NCBI GenBank assembly: GCA_963739085.1
Contig: CAVTZA010000004.1
Span: 124,001-188,000, forward strand
DNA from: DATFQE01 sp963739085
Lineage (GTDB): Bacteria > Actinomycetota > Thermoleophilia > Gaiellales > Gaiellaceae
DNA length: 64,000 nucleotides
Direction of reading: 5' to 3'
Made by a program: the position numbers and the translations under genes. Positions 8,745 through 17,461 of this stretch are shown one piece after another. Numbering within the stretch: position 1 is the first letter of the stretch; each line of letters begins with the position of its first letter. A model generated the notes under the pieces. It did no database searches and was not told the DNA's origin. It saw nothing but the letters and a program-made list of their open reading frames with translations.

Positions 8745-10402
8745 CCGGCGCGCTCGATCCGGTCGAGGCGCAAGGAGTAGGCGCCGGACCCCTCCTGCGA
8801 CATCGACACCTGGACGAAGTACCAGCCGGCTTGCTTGGCCGCGTACCTGACCGACTCGGTCGCGCCCGGCCCGGTCGAGCGGCCCGCCATCAGGCGCCTG
8901 CTGGCAGGTGCGCCGATCCGCCGGACACCCGGCTTCCACAGCACGAGGTTGGTGTCGGTCCCTGCCTTGCCCTGGACGCTGACCCTGATTCGCTCGCCGC
9001 GGCGGAGCTGCACGCGGTAGACGTCGTAACGGTCGTCCCAGTAGTCGACCGAGGCGAGGATCCGCTCGCGGCCGCGCCCGATCCGCCAGGCGTCCATGCC
9101 CGCGTCGTCGTTCGGCTCGTACGCGTCCAGTGCGGGCAGCGGCCCCTCCTTGAGCTCGGCAATCGCCGAGGCGATGTCGAGCCGGCCCCAGCCGCTGAAG
9201 CGATCGCGGTCGTATGTGCAGCGACGGCAGCCCATCGTCGGCGTGACGTCGTGCGCCGAGCGTGTGAGCAGCTCCGCGACCTGCGACGGCTCGAGGTCGA
9301 CGCCGAGCGCCTGGGCAGTGTTGAGGAGCAGAGCGGCGGCGGCCGCGACCTGGGGCGCCGCGAACGAGGTTCCTTCCGCCCTCTTGAACTCGAGCGGGCC
9401 GCAGTCCGAGTAACCCTGGAACGGGCAGGTGCTCTTCTGCAAGGTGAGCTGGCGCGGCAGCGTCGAGACGATCTCCTGCCCGGGCGCGGAGAGGTCGTTG
9501 TAGACCCGGTCGCGGTTGGAGAAGGCCGGCACCGAGCCGTCGCGCGCGAGGGCGCTGACCCCGATCACGTGCGGCAACGCCGCCGGATAGCTCGCGTACG
9601 GCCAGGGCATCGAGGGCGCCTGGTCGCCGTTGCCCACCGCCGCGACGACGATGACGCCGTGCCGGACGGCCCATTCGATCGCGTCGGCCTCGAGGCGGGA
9701 GTAGGTGTCGCGCCTCGGGTTCTGCGGGTCGCGTACGCCGCCGAAGCTGAGGTTGATCACCTTGGCGCCCTGGGCGACGGCCCAGCGGATCGCGCGCGCC
9801 TCGGCGTCGAGCGAGATCGAGCCGTCCTCCCGGACGACCTTCGCGATCAGCAGGTCGCTGCCGACGGCGATGCCGGCGATGCCCTCGCCGTTACCGGTCT
9901 CGGCCGCGATGATGCCCGCCACGAACGTGCCGTGACCCTGAGTGTCCTTCCGCCAGGAGCCGCCGACGAAGCTCCTCCCCGACTCGATCCGCGGCGCGAG
10001 GTCCGGGTGGGTTGCGTCGATGCCCGAGTCGATCACCGCGACGCGGACGCGGGGCGAGAAGACGGGTGAGACCGGCCAGGCGTCGAAGGCGTGGATCTGC
10101 GGCAGGTACCACTGCCTCGCGGCCAGGGGATCGGTCGGCACGAACGAGATGCGGCGGTCGGCCTTGAGCCGCTCGACGTAACGGACGCCCGGGATCGCTG
10201 CCGTCCCGCGGGCGCTCGGCGCCTGCAGGACGAGGCCGAACGGTGCCAGCGGCGTCACGGCGCCGCCCGTTGCGGCGCGAAGATCTCGCGCCACGGCGGC
10301 CTTCGAAGCACCCGGCTCGAGGCCGACGGCGAAGCGGGCGGCCGACGCCGACCCCGGCGCCGCCAAGGCCAGGACGAGACAGGTAAGGAGGAGCCGCTTC
10401 AC
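8741..10402 (-). CDS. Secreted subtilisin-like serine protease (S8)
   Basis: 553 aa from GTG 10402, which overlaps the stop of the SpoIID gene (GTGA). The longer open frame upstream is shadow. It begins with a signal peptide (KRLLLTCLVLALAAPGSASA) and a short propeptide-like region. The S8 triad is complete: Asp in VIDSGID, His in GHGTFVAG, Ser in GTSFAAP, with an oxyanion Asn in VGNGD. Residues from about 430 to the end form a PPC-like beta domain (YEPNDDAG, YRVQLRRGERI). Cysteines cluster at CPFQGYSDC and CRRC. Coupling to a SpoIID/LytB protein suggests processing of cell-wall or surface proteins. That role is inference. Confidence 0.88.
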   Translation of the reverse strand: MKRLLLTCLVLALAAPGSASAARFAVGLEPGASKAAVARDLRAATGGAVTPLAPFGLVLQAPSARGTAAIPGVRYVERLKADRRISFVPTDPLAARQWYLPQIHAFDAWPVSPVFSPRVRVAVIDSGIDATHPDLAPRIESGRSFVGGSWRKDTQGHGTFVAGIIAAETGNGEGIAGIAVGSDLLIAKVVREDGSISLDAEARAIRWAVAQGAKVINLSFGGVRDPQNPRRDTYSRLEADAIEWAVRHGVIVVAAVGNGDQAPSMPWPYASYPAALPHVIGVSALARDGSVPAFSNRDRVYNDLSAPGQEIVSTLPRQLTLQKSTCPFQGYSDCGPLEFKRAEGTSFAAPQVAAAAALLLNTAQALGVDLEPSQVAELLTRSAHDVTPTMGCRRCTYDRDRFSGWGRLDIASAIAELKEGPLPALDAYEPNDDAGMDAWRIGRGRERILASVDYWDDRYDVYRVQLRRGERIRVSVQGKAGTDTNLVLWKPGVRRIGAPASRRLMAGRSTGPGATESVRYAAKQAGWYFVQVSMSQEGSGAYSLRLDRIERAG

Positions 10403-11817
10403 CCTCTTACCATCGTGCCCTGGGCCTGCGGGCCTGAGACCGAAACGCGAATCGGCGTCGAGCGCACGGTCGTCCCGTACGCGAGGCGGTAGAGCGTCGT
10501 CGCCGTGGGCTTCACCGCGATCGCGAATGCGCCGCCGGCCCCGGGCTTCACCTTGGCCAGCGGCGCCCAGGCCTGACCAGGAGCCTTCTGCTCGAGCGAG
10601 GTCCCGGTCAGGCCGCGCGCGATGCCGGTGAGCGTGATCTGGCCGCCGACTGCGACGGGTGCCGCCGGCTGTGCGAGCGTGAGCACGCCGACCCGGAACC
10701 ACGTCGAGCGGAGCCCGAGCAGCCTGCGCACGTCGCCGCTCGTCACCTGCGTCTCGCCCTTCGGGCCGACCGCGGCGAGCGTCCCGACGCGGCCCGACGG
10801 CGTCAGGACCGTGCGCAGGTCGCGAAGCGGCCCGGGCACCTTCAGCTTGGCGCGGGCACCTTTCGCCGTGAAGACGAGCGGCCCCCAGCGGTGGTACGGC
10901 GAGGCGGTGTCGTAAGGGTCGTCGACCGCGACGAGGTAGGGGATCGCCTCGGAGCTGGGCCACACGTCGGTCACCGTCGCCGTGCGGCCGCCGGAGCTCG
11001 AGAAGAAGTAGGTGCGGGCGATCTTGCCCTCGTACGTGAGGACCTGGCCCGCAGTGGCGTTGATCGCCTCGTTCGTCGGCTCCTCCTCCTCCGGGATGCC
11101 CCGATAGACCTGGCTTCGAACATCCGAGTAGACGTCGAAGTCCCCCGAGCGCTTCGTGGCGAGGGCGTAGGAGCGCGCCGCGACGGCCTGGGCCTTGAGC
11201 GCCTCCGCCGGCCAGCGGTGCGGCATCTCGGCCGGGACGACGCCGTAGAGGTAGGGCTCCAGGCCGAGCGAGTTGATCGCGCGGAGCTTCCCCTGCTGCA
11301 CGTCGACGCGGAGCTCGCCGCGGTAGGCGCGCTTGTTCAGCTCCAGCGGCTCGCGGCCCGCGAGGAAGACGAGCGGCCCCTGGAGCTGCTGTGGCTTCTG
11401 GTCGCCGGTCGCGCGCAGGCGCAGGCCGGAGCCGAACTTCTGCGTCCCGGCGTCGAGCTCGTGGACGTCGCCGAGCGCGTCACGGACTCGAAACGGCGCC
11501 GTCGAGCCGACAGCGAGGGTCTTCGCCGCGCCGGCGAGCAGCACGCGCATGCGCTTCACCGGCGCCTGGCCGAGCTGCGTGCCCTGGTAGTAGTGGGCGA
11601 GGATCTCCTCGTAGCCGGAGCCCTCCCGGGCGTAGCCGTACGCGCCCCACTGGGCCAGGCCGACGCCGTGGCCCCAACCGCGGCCGGTGACGACGAAGAC
11701 GGGCGCGACGCAGCGGGTACACGCGGGCGCCTGAGCGCCTCTCTTCGGCGCGGCAGCGGCGGTCGTGGCCACGAAGGCAGCCAGGATGAGCGCCGGGAAA
11801 AGTCTGCGAAACGCCAT
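10399..11817 (-). CDS. SpoIID/LytB-domain secreted protein
   Basis: 472 aa. The ATG at 11817 is chosen because a signal peptide follows at once (AFRRLFPALILAAFVATTAAAA) and a G-rich ribosome site precedes it. The signature GRGWGHGVGLAQWGAYGYA lies near residue 45, and VVPAEMPHRWPAEALKAQAVAARSYAL carries the catalytic-type glutamate and arginine of the SpoIID family. These act as lytic transglycosylases on peptidoglycan stripped of stem peptides in Bacillus. The C-terminal 120 residues look like an Ig-type wall-association domain. It is the first gene of a pair with the S8 protease. The family is common in actinobacteria that do not form endospores, so sporulation is not implied. Confidence 0.87.
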   Translation of the reverse strand: MAFRRLFPALILAAFVATTAAAAPKRGAQAPACTRCVAPVFVVTGRGWGHGVGLAQWGAYGYAREGSGYEEILAHYYQGTQLGQAPVKRMRVLLAGAAKTLAVGSTAPFRVRDALGDVHELDAGTQKFGSGLRLRATGDQKPQQLQGPLVFLAGREPLELNKRAYRGELRVDVQQGKLRAINSLGLEPYLYGVVPAEMPHRWPAEALKAQAVAARSYALATKRSGDFDVYSDVRSQVYRGIPEEEEPTNEAINATAGQVLTYEGKIARTYFFSSSGGRTATVTDVWPSSEAIPYLVAVDDPYDTASPYHRWGPLVFTAKGARAKLKVPGPLRDLRTVLTPSGRVGTLAAVGPKGETQVTSGDVRRLLGLRSTWFRVGVLTLAQPAAPVAVGGQITLTGIARGLTGTSLEQKAPGQAWAPLAKVKPGAGGAFAIAVKPTATTLYRLAYGTTVRSTPIRVSVSGPQAQGTMVRG

Positions 11818-11967
11818 GTTGTCCAACCCCCGAGGCCGTACGAGAGCCGCGTGCCGCACCCGGTCTCGGAGTCGGAGGCTAGCACCGTCCAAGGCCGACT
11901 TCCTCCGTCTTTACAGGAATCTCACCTGCGTTTCGGCGCCTCCCCCCGTGGGGAACCTTGCTATCCC

Positions 11968-13352
11968 GTGGCGCCGGTGATCGTGCTTCCCTCACGCTTT
12001 CGCGACGCACGCCGCCTCGCACACGGCGGCATGGGCGACATCGTCCTCGCGACCGACACGGTGCTCGACCGCCAGGTCGTGATCAAGCTGCTCTCCGACC
12101 GGTTCGCGGACGACGACTCGATCCGCAAGCGCTTCACGCGCGAGGCGCTCGCCGCCGCGCGGCTCTCCAGCGCGCCCAACACCGTGACGATCTTCGACGT
12201 CGGCGAGACCGAGGACGGCCGGGCGTTCATCGTCATGGAGTACCTGCCCGGCGGGTCGCTCGACGACCGCCTGCGAGCGGGCCCGGTGGAGCCGGAGCAG
12301 GCGCTCGTCTGGCTCGGCCAGGCCGCGCGGGCGCTCGACGCCGCGCACGCGAGCGGGATCGTCCACCGCGACGTCAAGCCGGCGAACCTGCTGCTCGACG
12401 CGGACGGGGTCGTCCACGTCGCGGACTTCGGCGTCGCGCGGGCAGCCGACCTCGAGGCGATGACGGTCGCCGGCACGGTCGTCGGCACGGCCGGCTACCT
12501 CTCGCCCGAGCAGGCGCGCGGCGAGTCGGCCGACCCCGCCAGCGACCGCTACGCGCTCGGGGTGGTCGCCTTCGAGCTGCTGACCGGCAGGCGGCCCTTC
12601 GAGCGCGACACCACCGCCGCCGAGGCGGCCGCACACGTCCACGAGCCCGTGCCGTCGATCCACGAGCGGAACCCGGCGCTCCCGCCGGCGCTCGACCGCA
12701 CCTTCCGTCGCGCCCTCGCCAAGGAGCCCGGCGATCGGTTCTCCAGCAACGTCGAGCTCGTGCGGGCGCTCCGCGACGCGCTCGCCGTCCCGGACCGCAC
12801 GACGAGGGCCGCCGCGCCGACGAGGGCGCGCCGCGAGCGGCATCCGTGGCGCGCGCCGGCGATCGTGGCCGTGCTCGCGTCGATCGCCATCGTCGGCGCG
12901 CTGCTCGCGTCCGCGCTCGCCGGCGGGGACGGCGACTCGGCGTCGAACACGCCCTCGGTCGTGACCCGGACGACCGAGCAGGCGACCGTCACCGAGACGG
13001 TCGAGCCACGCCACCGCCACCGCCACCGCCGCCGCCGCCACCGCCGACGTCCCAGCAGCCGCCGCCTGCGCCACCGCCTCAGCCTCCGAGCAACGCGAGC
13101 GGGCGCGAGCTCACCGACCAGGCGACCGGTCTCATGCGCCAGGGACGCTTCGGCCAGGCGCTGCCGATCGCGCAGCAGGCGCTCGCCAAGCTGCAGGGCA
13201 GCGGCGACATCTACGAGGCGTACGCGAACTACAACGTCGGCCGTTCGCTGATCGAGCTCGGCCGCTGCGACGAGGGGCTGCCCTACATCGCCGCCTCCCA
13301 GCGCATCCAGGGGCCGCGACGCGAGTTCAGAGAAGCCCGCGCGAAGTGCTAG
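11968..13352 (+). CDS. Ser/Thr protein kinase with Pro-rich linker and TPR-like tail, one frameshift
   Basis: PknB-type membrane kinase starting at GTG 11968. The kinase domain (about residues 10-270) shows GGMG, ATP lysine K40 in VVIKLL, HRDVKPANLL, DFGVAR and GTAGYLSPEQ. One membrane helix (about 295-318, IVAVLASIAIVGALLASAL) follows. At 13009 the frame breaks inside a CCACCG repeat. Adding one base turns the His/Arg-rich reading into a run of twelve prolines, then a TPR-like outer domain (QGRFGQALPIAQQAL) to the stop at 13352. The missing base may be a sequencing error or slippage in the repeat. It converges on rmlB with stop codons overlapping (CTAG). Confidence 0.85.
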
Positions 13353-15208
13353 GAGGCCAGGCCCTCCTGGGCGAGGCGGTCGGCGTACTGACGCTGGTAG
13401 TACGCGCGGTACTCGCCTGACTTGATCGGCTCCCACCAGGTGCGGTTGTCGCGATACCACCCGAAGGTCTCCGACAGGCCGTCCTCGAGCCCGACGTTAG
13501 GCGCCCAGCCGAGCGAGCGGAGCCTCGCGTCGTCGATCGAGTAGCGGCGGTCGTGCCCGGGCCGGTCGGTCACGTGGCGGACGAGCGACTCGTCGGCGCC
13601 GGTGAGGTCGAGGATCCGCCGCACCATCTCGAGGTTCTCGCGCTCGTCGCCGCCGACGTTGTAGGTCTCGCCGGCGCGGCCGTGCTCGAGCACCAGCTCG
13701 ATCGCGGCGCAGTGGTCGTCGACGTGGAGCCACTCACGCCGCTGGCGGCCGTCGCCGTAGACGGGCAGCGGCTCGCCGTCGAGCGCGTTCGTGATGAACA
13801 GCGGCAGGAACTTCTCCGGGTACTGGTTCGGCCCATACGTGTTGGCGCCGCGCGTGATCGAGGCGTTGACGCCGTGCGTGCGCGCGTAGCCGAGCACGAG
13901 CAGGTCGCCGCCTGCCTTCGTGGCGCTGTACGGGCTCGACGGCCTGAGCGGGTCGTCCTCGGTCGAGCTGCCGCCACCCTCGAGGTCGCCGTACACCTCG
14001 TCGGTCGAGACCTGGACGAAGCGAACACCGGTGTCGCGGACATGCTCGAGCAGTGTCTGCGTTCCGTGAACCTGCGTGTGCACGAAGTCGAACGACTCGA
14101 GGATCGAGCGATCGACATGGGACTCGGCGGCGAAGTTGACGATCGCCTCGCAGCCCTGTGCGGACGAGGCCACCGCCTCCGGATCGGCGATGTCGCCTTC
14201 GACGAAGCGATGCTCGACGCCCTCGAGGTTGGCCAGGTTGCCGGAGTAGGTGAGCTTGTCGAGCACCACGACCTCGACGCCCCGCGCCGCGAGCCGCCTG
14301 ACGAAGTGGGAGCCGATGAAGCCGGCGCCGCCGGTGACGAGGATGCGCACGGGCCGGAAGCCTAGCTGCGACCGGAGCCTGGCGAGACACGCGCGGAGGC
14401 CCTCACGCCAGTGCGGAAGCCGCGGCGCGCCCTCGCGCTCGCTTCGCAGCACCGAGTACGCCGGCCGCCGCGCCGGCCGCGGAAACTCCGCGGTGGTGAT
14501 CCGGCGAACGCGGCAGTCCAGGCCGGCCTCCTCGAAGATCGCCTCCGCGAAGTCGGCCCAGGTGCAGTCGCCCTCGGCGGCGAGATGCCACACCCCGCCG
14601 GGCCGCTCGAGCAGCTCCTCCGTGGCCTGGGCGAGATGGTCGACGTACGTCGGCGAGCCGCGCTGGTCGTCGACGACCGCGACCTCGTCACGCTCCTCGC
14701 CGAGCCGCAGCATCGTGCGGACGAAGTTGTGGCCCGTGGCGCCGAACAGCCAGGAGGAACGCACGATCCAGCCCTCGCGGACCTCCGCCTCGCCGGCGAG
14801 CTTCGAGCGGCCGTACTCGCCGAGCGGAGCCGTCGGGTCGCTCTCGACGTACGGCTCGCGCTTGCGCCCGTCGAAGACGTAGTCGGTCGAGTAGTAGACG
14901 ACCGGCGCCCCGAGCCTGACGACGTTGCGCGTGCCCGCGACGTTGACGGCCGCGGCGCCGTCGGGATCGCCCTCGGCCCCGTCCACGTCCGTCCACGCCG
15001 CTGCATGCAGCACGAGGGCGGGCGGCTCCCCGAACGGGTACGGCTCGGTGACGTCCCACTCCGAGCGGGAGGCCGCTAGCGCGTCGGGGAACACGTCGGC
15101 GAGCGCGGTGCCGAGCTGCCCGCCGGCGCCCGTTACGAGACGGCGTCCCGCTGCGACAGGATCGGCGATTGCGTGCTCCAGAGCTGACGGACACGGGGGT
15201 CGTTCCAC
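13349..15208 (-). CDS. rmlD-rmlB: dTDP-4-dehydrorhamnose reductase and dTDP-glucose 4,6-dehydratase in one open frame
   Basis: Two rhamnose enzymes in one uninterrupted frame of 619 codons. The RmlD part (15208-14351) has GAGGQLG, HAAAWTDVDGAE, YSTDYVFDG and the Tyr-Lys pair in YGRSKLAGE. The RmlB part begins at a GTG (14350) with ILVTGGAGFIGSH, STDEVYGD, YSATKAGGD and NVGGDE, 333 aa, full family length. No stop separates them. A TAG at 14362-14364 lies one frame away, so an indel could have hidden the natural RmlD stop. The RmlD start is uncertain: the only nearby in-frame start is GTG 15208, overlapping rmlC by 76 bases. RmlB may also start internally. Confidence 0.8.
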   Translation of the reverse strand: MERPPCPSALEHAIADPVAAGRRLVTGAGGQLGTALADVFPDALAASRSEWDVTEPYPFGEPPALVLHAAAWTDVDGAEGDPDGAAAVNVAGTRNVVRLGAPVVYYSTDYVFDGRKREPYVESDPTAPLGEYGRSKLAGEAEVREGWIVRSSWLFGATGHNFVRTMLRLGEERDEVAVVDDQRGSPTYVDHLAQATEELLERPGGVWHLAAEGDCTWADFAEAIFEEAGLDCRVRRITTAEFPRPARRPAYSVLRSEREGAPRLPHWREGLRACLARLRSQLGFRPVRILVTGGAGFIGSHFVRRLAARGVEVVVLDKLTYSGNLANLEGVEHRFVEGDIADPEAVASSAQGCEAIVNFAAESHVDRSILESFDFVHTQVHGTQTLLEHVRDTGVRFVQVSTDEVYGDLEGGGSSTEDDPLRPSSPYSATKAGGDLLVLGYARTHGVNASITRGANTYGPNQYPEKFLPLFITNALDGEPLPVYGDGRQRREWLHVDDHCAAIELVLEHGRAGETYNVGGDERENLEMVRRILDLTGADESLVRHVTDRPGHDRRYSIDDARLRSLGWAPNVGLEDGLSETFGWYRDNRTWWEPIKSGEYRAYYQRQYADRLAQEGLAS

Positions 15209-15600
15209 GGGATCCCGTGCTCGTCGGGATCCTCGGCGTCGTACTCCTCGGTCACGTGGTAGAGGAAGAGGCACTCGCTCAGCGCCTCGTAGCCGTGCCC
15301 GTATGTCCCCGGGACGTAGATCGCGACGGGGTTGTCGTCGCCGATGTCCTCGCAGAAGGTGTCGCCCGTGTCGCGGTCGAGCGCGACCACGCGCACCGTG
15401 CCGCGGACGCATGCGAACAGGTCGTCCTGCCCGCGCTCGTGGTAGTGCAGCGCACGGATCACGCCCTGCCGCGAGTAGACGAGATTCGACTGCCGCACGG
15501 GCTTCGGCAGCGCAGACGTCCGCATCAGCTCCATGAACCACCCGCGCTCGTCGTCGAAGCGGCGGAGCGGCAGGCGGAGCATGCCCTCGAGGAGCCTCAC
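15133..15600 (-). CDS. rmlC: dTDP-4-dehydrorhamnose 3,5-epimerase family protein (short form)
   Basis: 155 aa cupin from GTG 15600, overlapping the rmlA stop (GTGA). Conserved features include DERGWFMEL near the N-terminus, SNLVYSRQGVIRALHYH with the active-site histidine region, VRVVALDRDTGDTF, a YVPGTYGHGYEAL cupin strand and the C-terminal SPILSQRDA. It is shorter than the 180-aa classical RmlC but keeps the catalytic core. It sits between rmlA and rmlD, so the full four-step path from glucose-1-phosphate to dTDP-L-rhamnose is encoded here. Confidence 0.88.
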   Translation of the reverse strand: MRLLEGMLRLPLRRFDDERGWFMELMRTSALPKPVRQSNLVYSRQGVIRALHYHERGQDDLFACVRGTVRVVALDRDTGDTFCEDIGDDNPVAIYVPGTYGHGYEALSECLFLYHVTEEYDAEDPDEHGIPWNDPRVRQLWSTQSPILSQRDAVS

Positions 15601-16337
15601 TCCTTGTTGGCGCCGTTCGCGCGCACGAAGTCGTTGACCTCGTAGTAGGCGTCGATCGACTCGCCCGCGTCGCCCCAGAACCCCTCGATCACGTCGTACT
15701 CCATCGTCCCGGCGCGCACGTAGTGGTTGTTGACGTCGGTGATCTCGAGCTCGCCGCGGCCCGAGGGCTCGAGCGTGGGGATCACGTCGAAGACGTCGGA
15801 GTCGTAGAAGTAGATGCCCGTGACGGCGTAGTTCGACGGCGGGTCGTCCGGCTTCTCGACGATCCCGGTCACACGGCCGTCCTCGAGCTCCGGCACGCCG
15901 AGATGGCGCAGGTGCTCGGGGCTTTCCTCGGGCGCGAGGAGGATGCGCGCGCCGCGCTCCTGCCCCTCGAAGTTCTCGACGGCCGGCCGGAGCGAGCCCT
16001 CGACGACGTTGTCGGCGAGCATCACGCAAACCCGCTCGCCGCCGACGAACCGCTCCGCGAGCCCCAGCGCCTCCGCGATCCCGCCCGCCCGCTCCTGGTA
16101 GGCGTACGAGAGGCGGTCGATCCCGTACTCGTGGCCGTTCCCGAGCAGGCGGAGGAACTCGCCCGCGTGGGTGCCGCCCGTGACGAGCATCAGCTCGGTG
16201 ATGCCGCCCTTCACGAGCGCCTCGATGGCGTAGTTCACCATCGGCCGGTCGTAGATCGGCAACAGGTGCTTGTTCGTGATCCGCGTGAGCGGATGCAGCC
16301 GGGTGCCGGAGCCCCCGGCGAGGATCACGCCCTTCAT
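15597..16337 (-). CDS. rmlA: Glucose-1-phosphate thymidylyltransferase
   Basis: 246 aa, the short form of RmlA. The N-terminal nucleotidyltransferase signature is GVILAGGSGTRLHPLT with the catalytic Arg, followed by NKHLLPIYDRPM (substrate lysine), LADNV and GIVEKP. It catalyses dTTP + glucose-1-phosphate to dTDP-glucose, the first step of rhamnose synthesis. It is the first gene of the minus-strand run rmlA-rmlC-rmlD/B. The short intergenic space to the divergent secreted-protein gene (16338-16396) must hold its promoter. Confidence 0.93.
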   Translation of the reverse strand: MKGVILAGGSGTRLHPLTRITNKHLLPIYDRPMVNYAIEALVKGGITELMLVTGGTHAGEFLRLLGNGHEYGIDRLSYAYQERAGGIAEALGLAERFVGGERVCVMLADNVVEGSLRPAVENFEGQERGARILLAPEESPEHLRHLGVPELEDGRVTGIVEKPDDPPSNYAVTGIYFYDSDVFDVIPTLEPSGRGELEITDVNNHYVRAGTMEYDVIEGFWGDAGESIDAYYEVNDFVRANGANKE

Positions 16338-16396
16338 CGAGCGCGATGCGTAACTGTCGGCCGAACCGCTCGCGGCTTCTCGACGAACGGAAGGCG

Positions 16397-17461
16397 ATGG
16401 CTCTCAGGCGCACCACCCTCGCAGTCGCCGCAGCGCTCCTGTTCGCGCTCTCCCTCGGCGCCCAGCGCGCGGCCGCCACGACCGTGCTCGGGTCGCTCGA
16501 TCCTCGCCGCGCTCCGGACGGATGGGCCTGCGCGGTCTATATGTGCCCGACCGGGACGAGCGTCGGCTTCAGGCAGCTGGGGCTGTACGGATCCGACGTC
16601 GTCGCCCGGGAGCCCGGCGTGCTCGTCTCGGCGCGCGTCAACGCAATGCGGCTCGCCGGCGTCGAGCAGCCCCGGATCGCCGTCCTGCGCCCGGCGGGGG
16701 AGGACGAGGACGACACCGGCGTCACGGTCGCCGGCTTCGCGCCGCTGCCGGTCGTATCGAAGGGCCCGGCCGTGCACGAGGTGGAAGGCCTGCACCTGGC
16801 GGTCGAGAGCGGTGACTCGATCGGCTTCCTGCTCCCCGGCGGCCAGGTCGACCTCGGTCTCCGGTCACGGCGCCAGCCGGACGGGAGCGTGCTGTGGTTC
16901 ACCGAGCCGTGCCTGCCCTGCGGCCAGGACGGCGGCACCGGCCGCGAGCTCCTCCTCGACGCGACGATCGAGCCCGACGCGGACGAAGACCTGCTCGGCG
17001 ACGAGTCGCAGGACCCGGACTTCGGCCTCGGCGATGAGTCGGACGAGGTGGAGGAGGACGAGCTCGACGACTGGTTCGACGAGCTGGGTGCCGACGAGGA
17101 GACGGAGGCTCAGCCCGAGCGGCGCCGACCCGGCTCGGCGCCGCTCCGCAGGCTCCGCCTGGTCGATCTCGCCCGGGCGCGAAACGGCGACGTCTTCGTG
17201 CAGGTGCGGACGCCCCGCGCCGGGCTCGTTGGCGGCGTGGTGACCACCTCCGCGGGGCGCTGGGACCTGGGGATCCCGCGTACGCTCGGCCAGGGTGAGA
17301 TCCGCGTGAAGCGCAAGGCGCAGGTTCGCCTGCGGGTGCGGCTCTCAGCGGACGGCCGGCGGATCGACCGGCGGCCCGGGCGGCAGCGCGCCCGCGTGGT
17401 CGTCTACCACGTCTCGCGCAGCGGCAGCATCAAGGTGACGATGCGGCAGATCAAGCTCTAG
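16397..17461 (+). CDS. Secreted acidic protein of unknown function
   Basis: 354 aa from ATG 16397, chosen over ATG 16346 because GGAAGG precedes it and a signal peptide follows directly (ALRRTTLAVAAALLFALSLG). No family is recognised. The first 190 residues look like a beta-rich domain with paired cysteines (CAVYMC, CLPC). A very acidic linker (about 205-250, rich in D/E, with DEDLLGDESQDPD resembling a calcium-type repeat) is followed by a basic C-terminal 100 residues ending YHVSRSGSIKVTMRQIKL. It converges on the MmpL gene with overlapping stops. Confidence 0.75.
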   Translation: MALRRTTLAVAAALLFALSLGAQRAAATTVLGSLDPRRAPDGWACAVYMCPTGTSVGFRQLGLYGSDVVAREPGVLVSARVNAMRLAGVEQPRIAVLRPAGEDEDDTGVTVAGFAPLPVVSKGPAVHEVEGLHLAVESGDSIGFLLPGGQVDLGLRSRRQPDGSVLWFTEPCLPCGQDGGTGRELLLDATIEPDADEDLLGDESQDPDFGLGDESDEVEEDELDDWFDELGADEETEAQPERRRPGSAPLRRLRLVDLARARNGDVFVQVRTPRAGLVGGVVTTSAGRWDLGIPRTLGQGEIRVKRKAQVRLRVRLSADGRRIDRRPGRQRARVVVYHVSRSGSIKVTMRQIKL

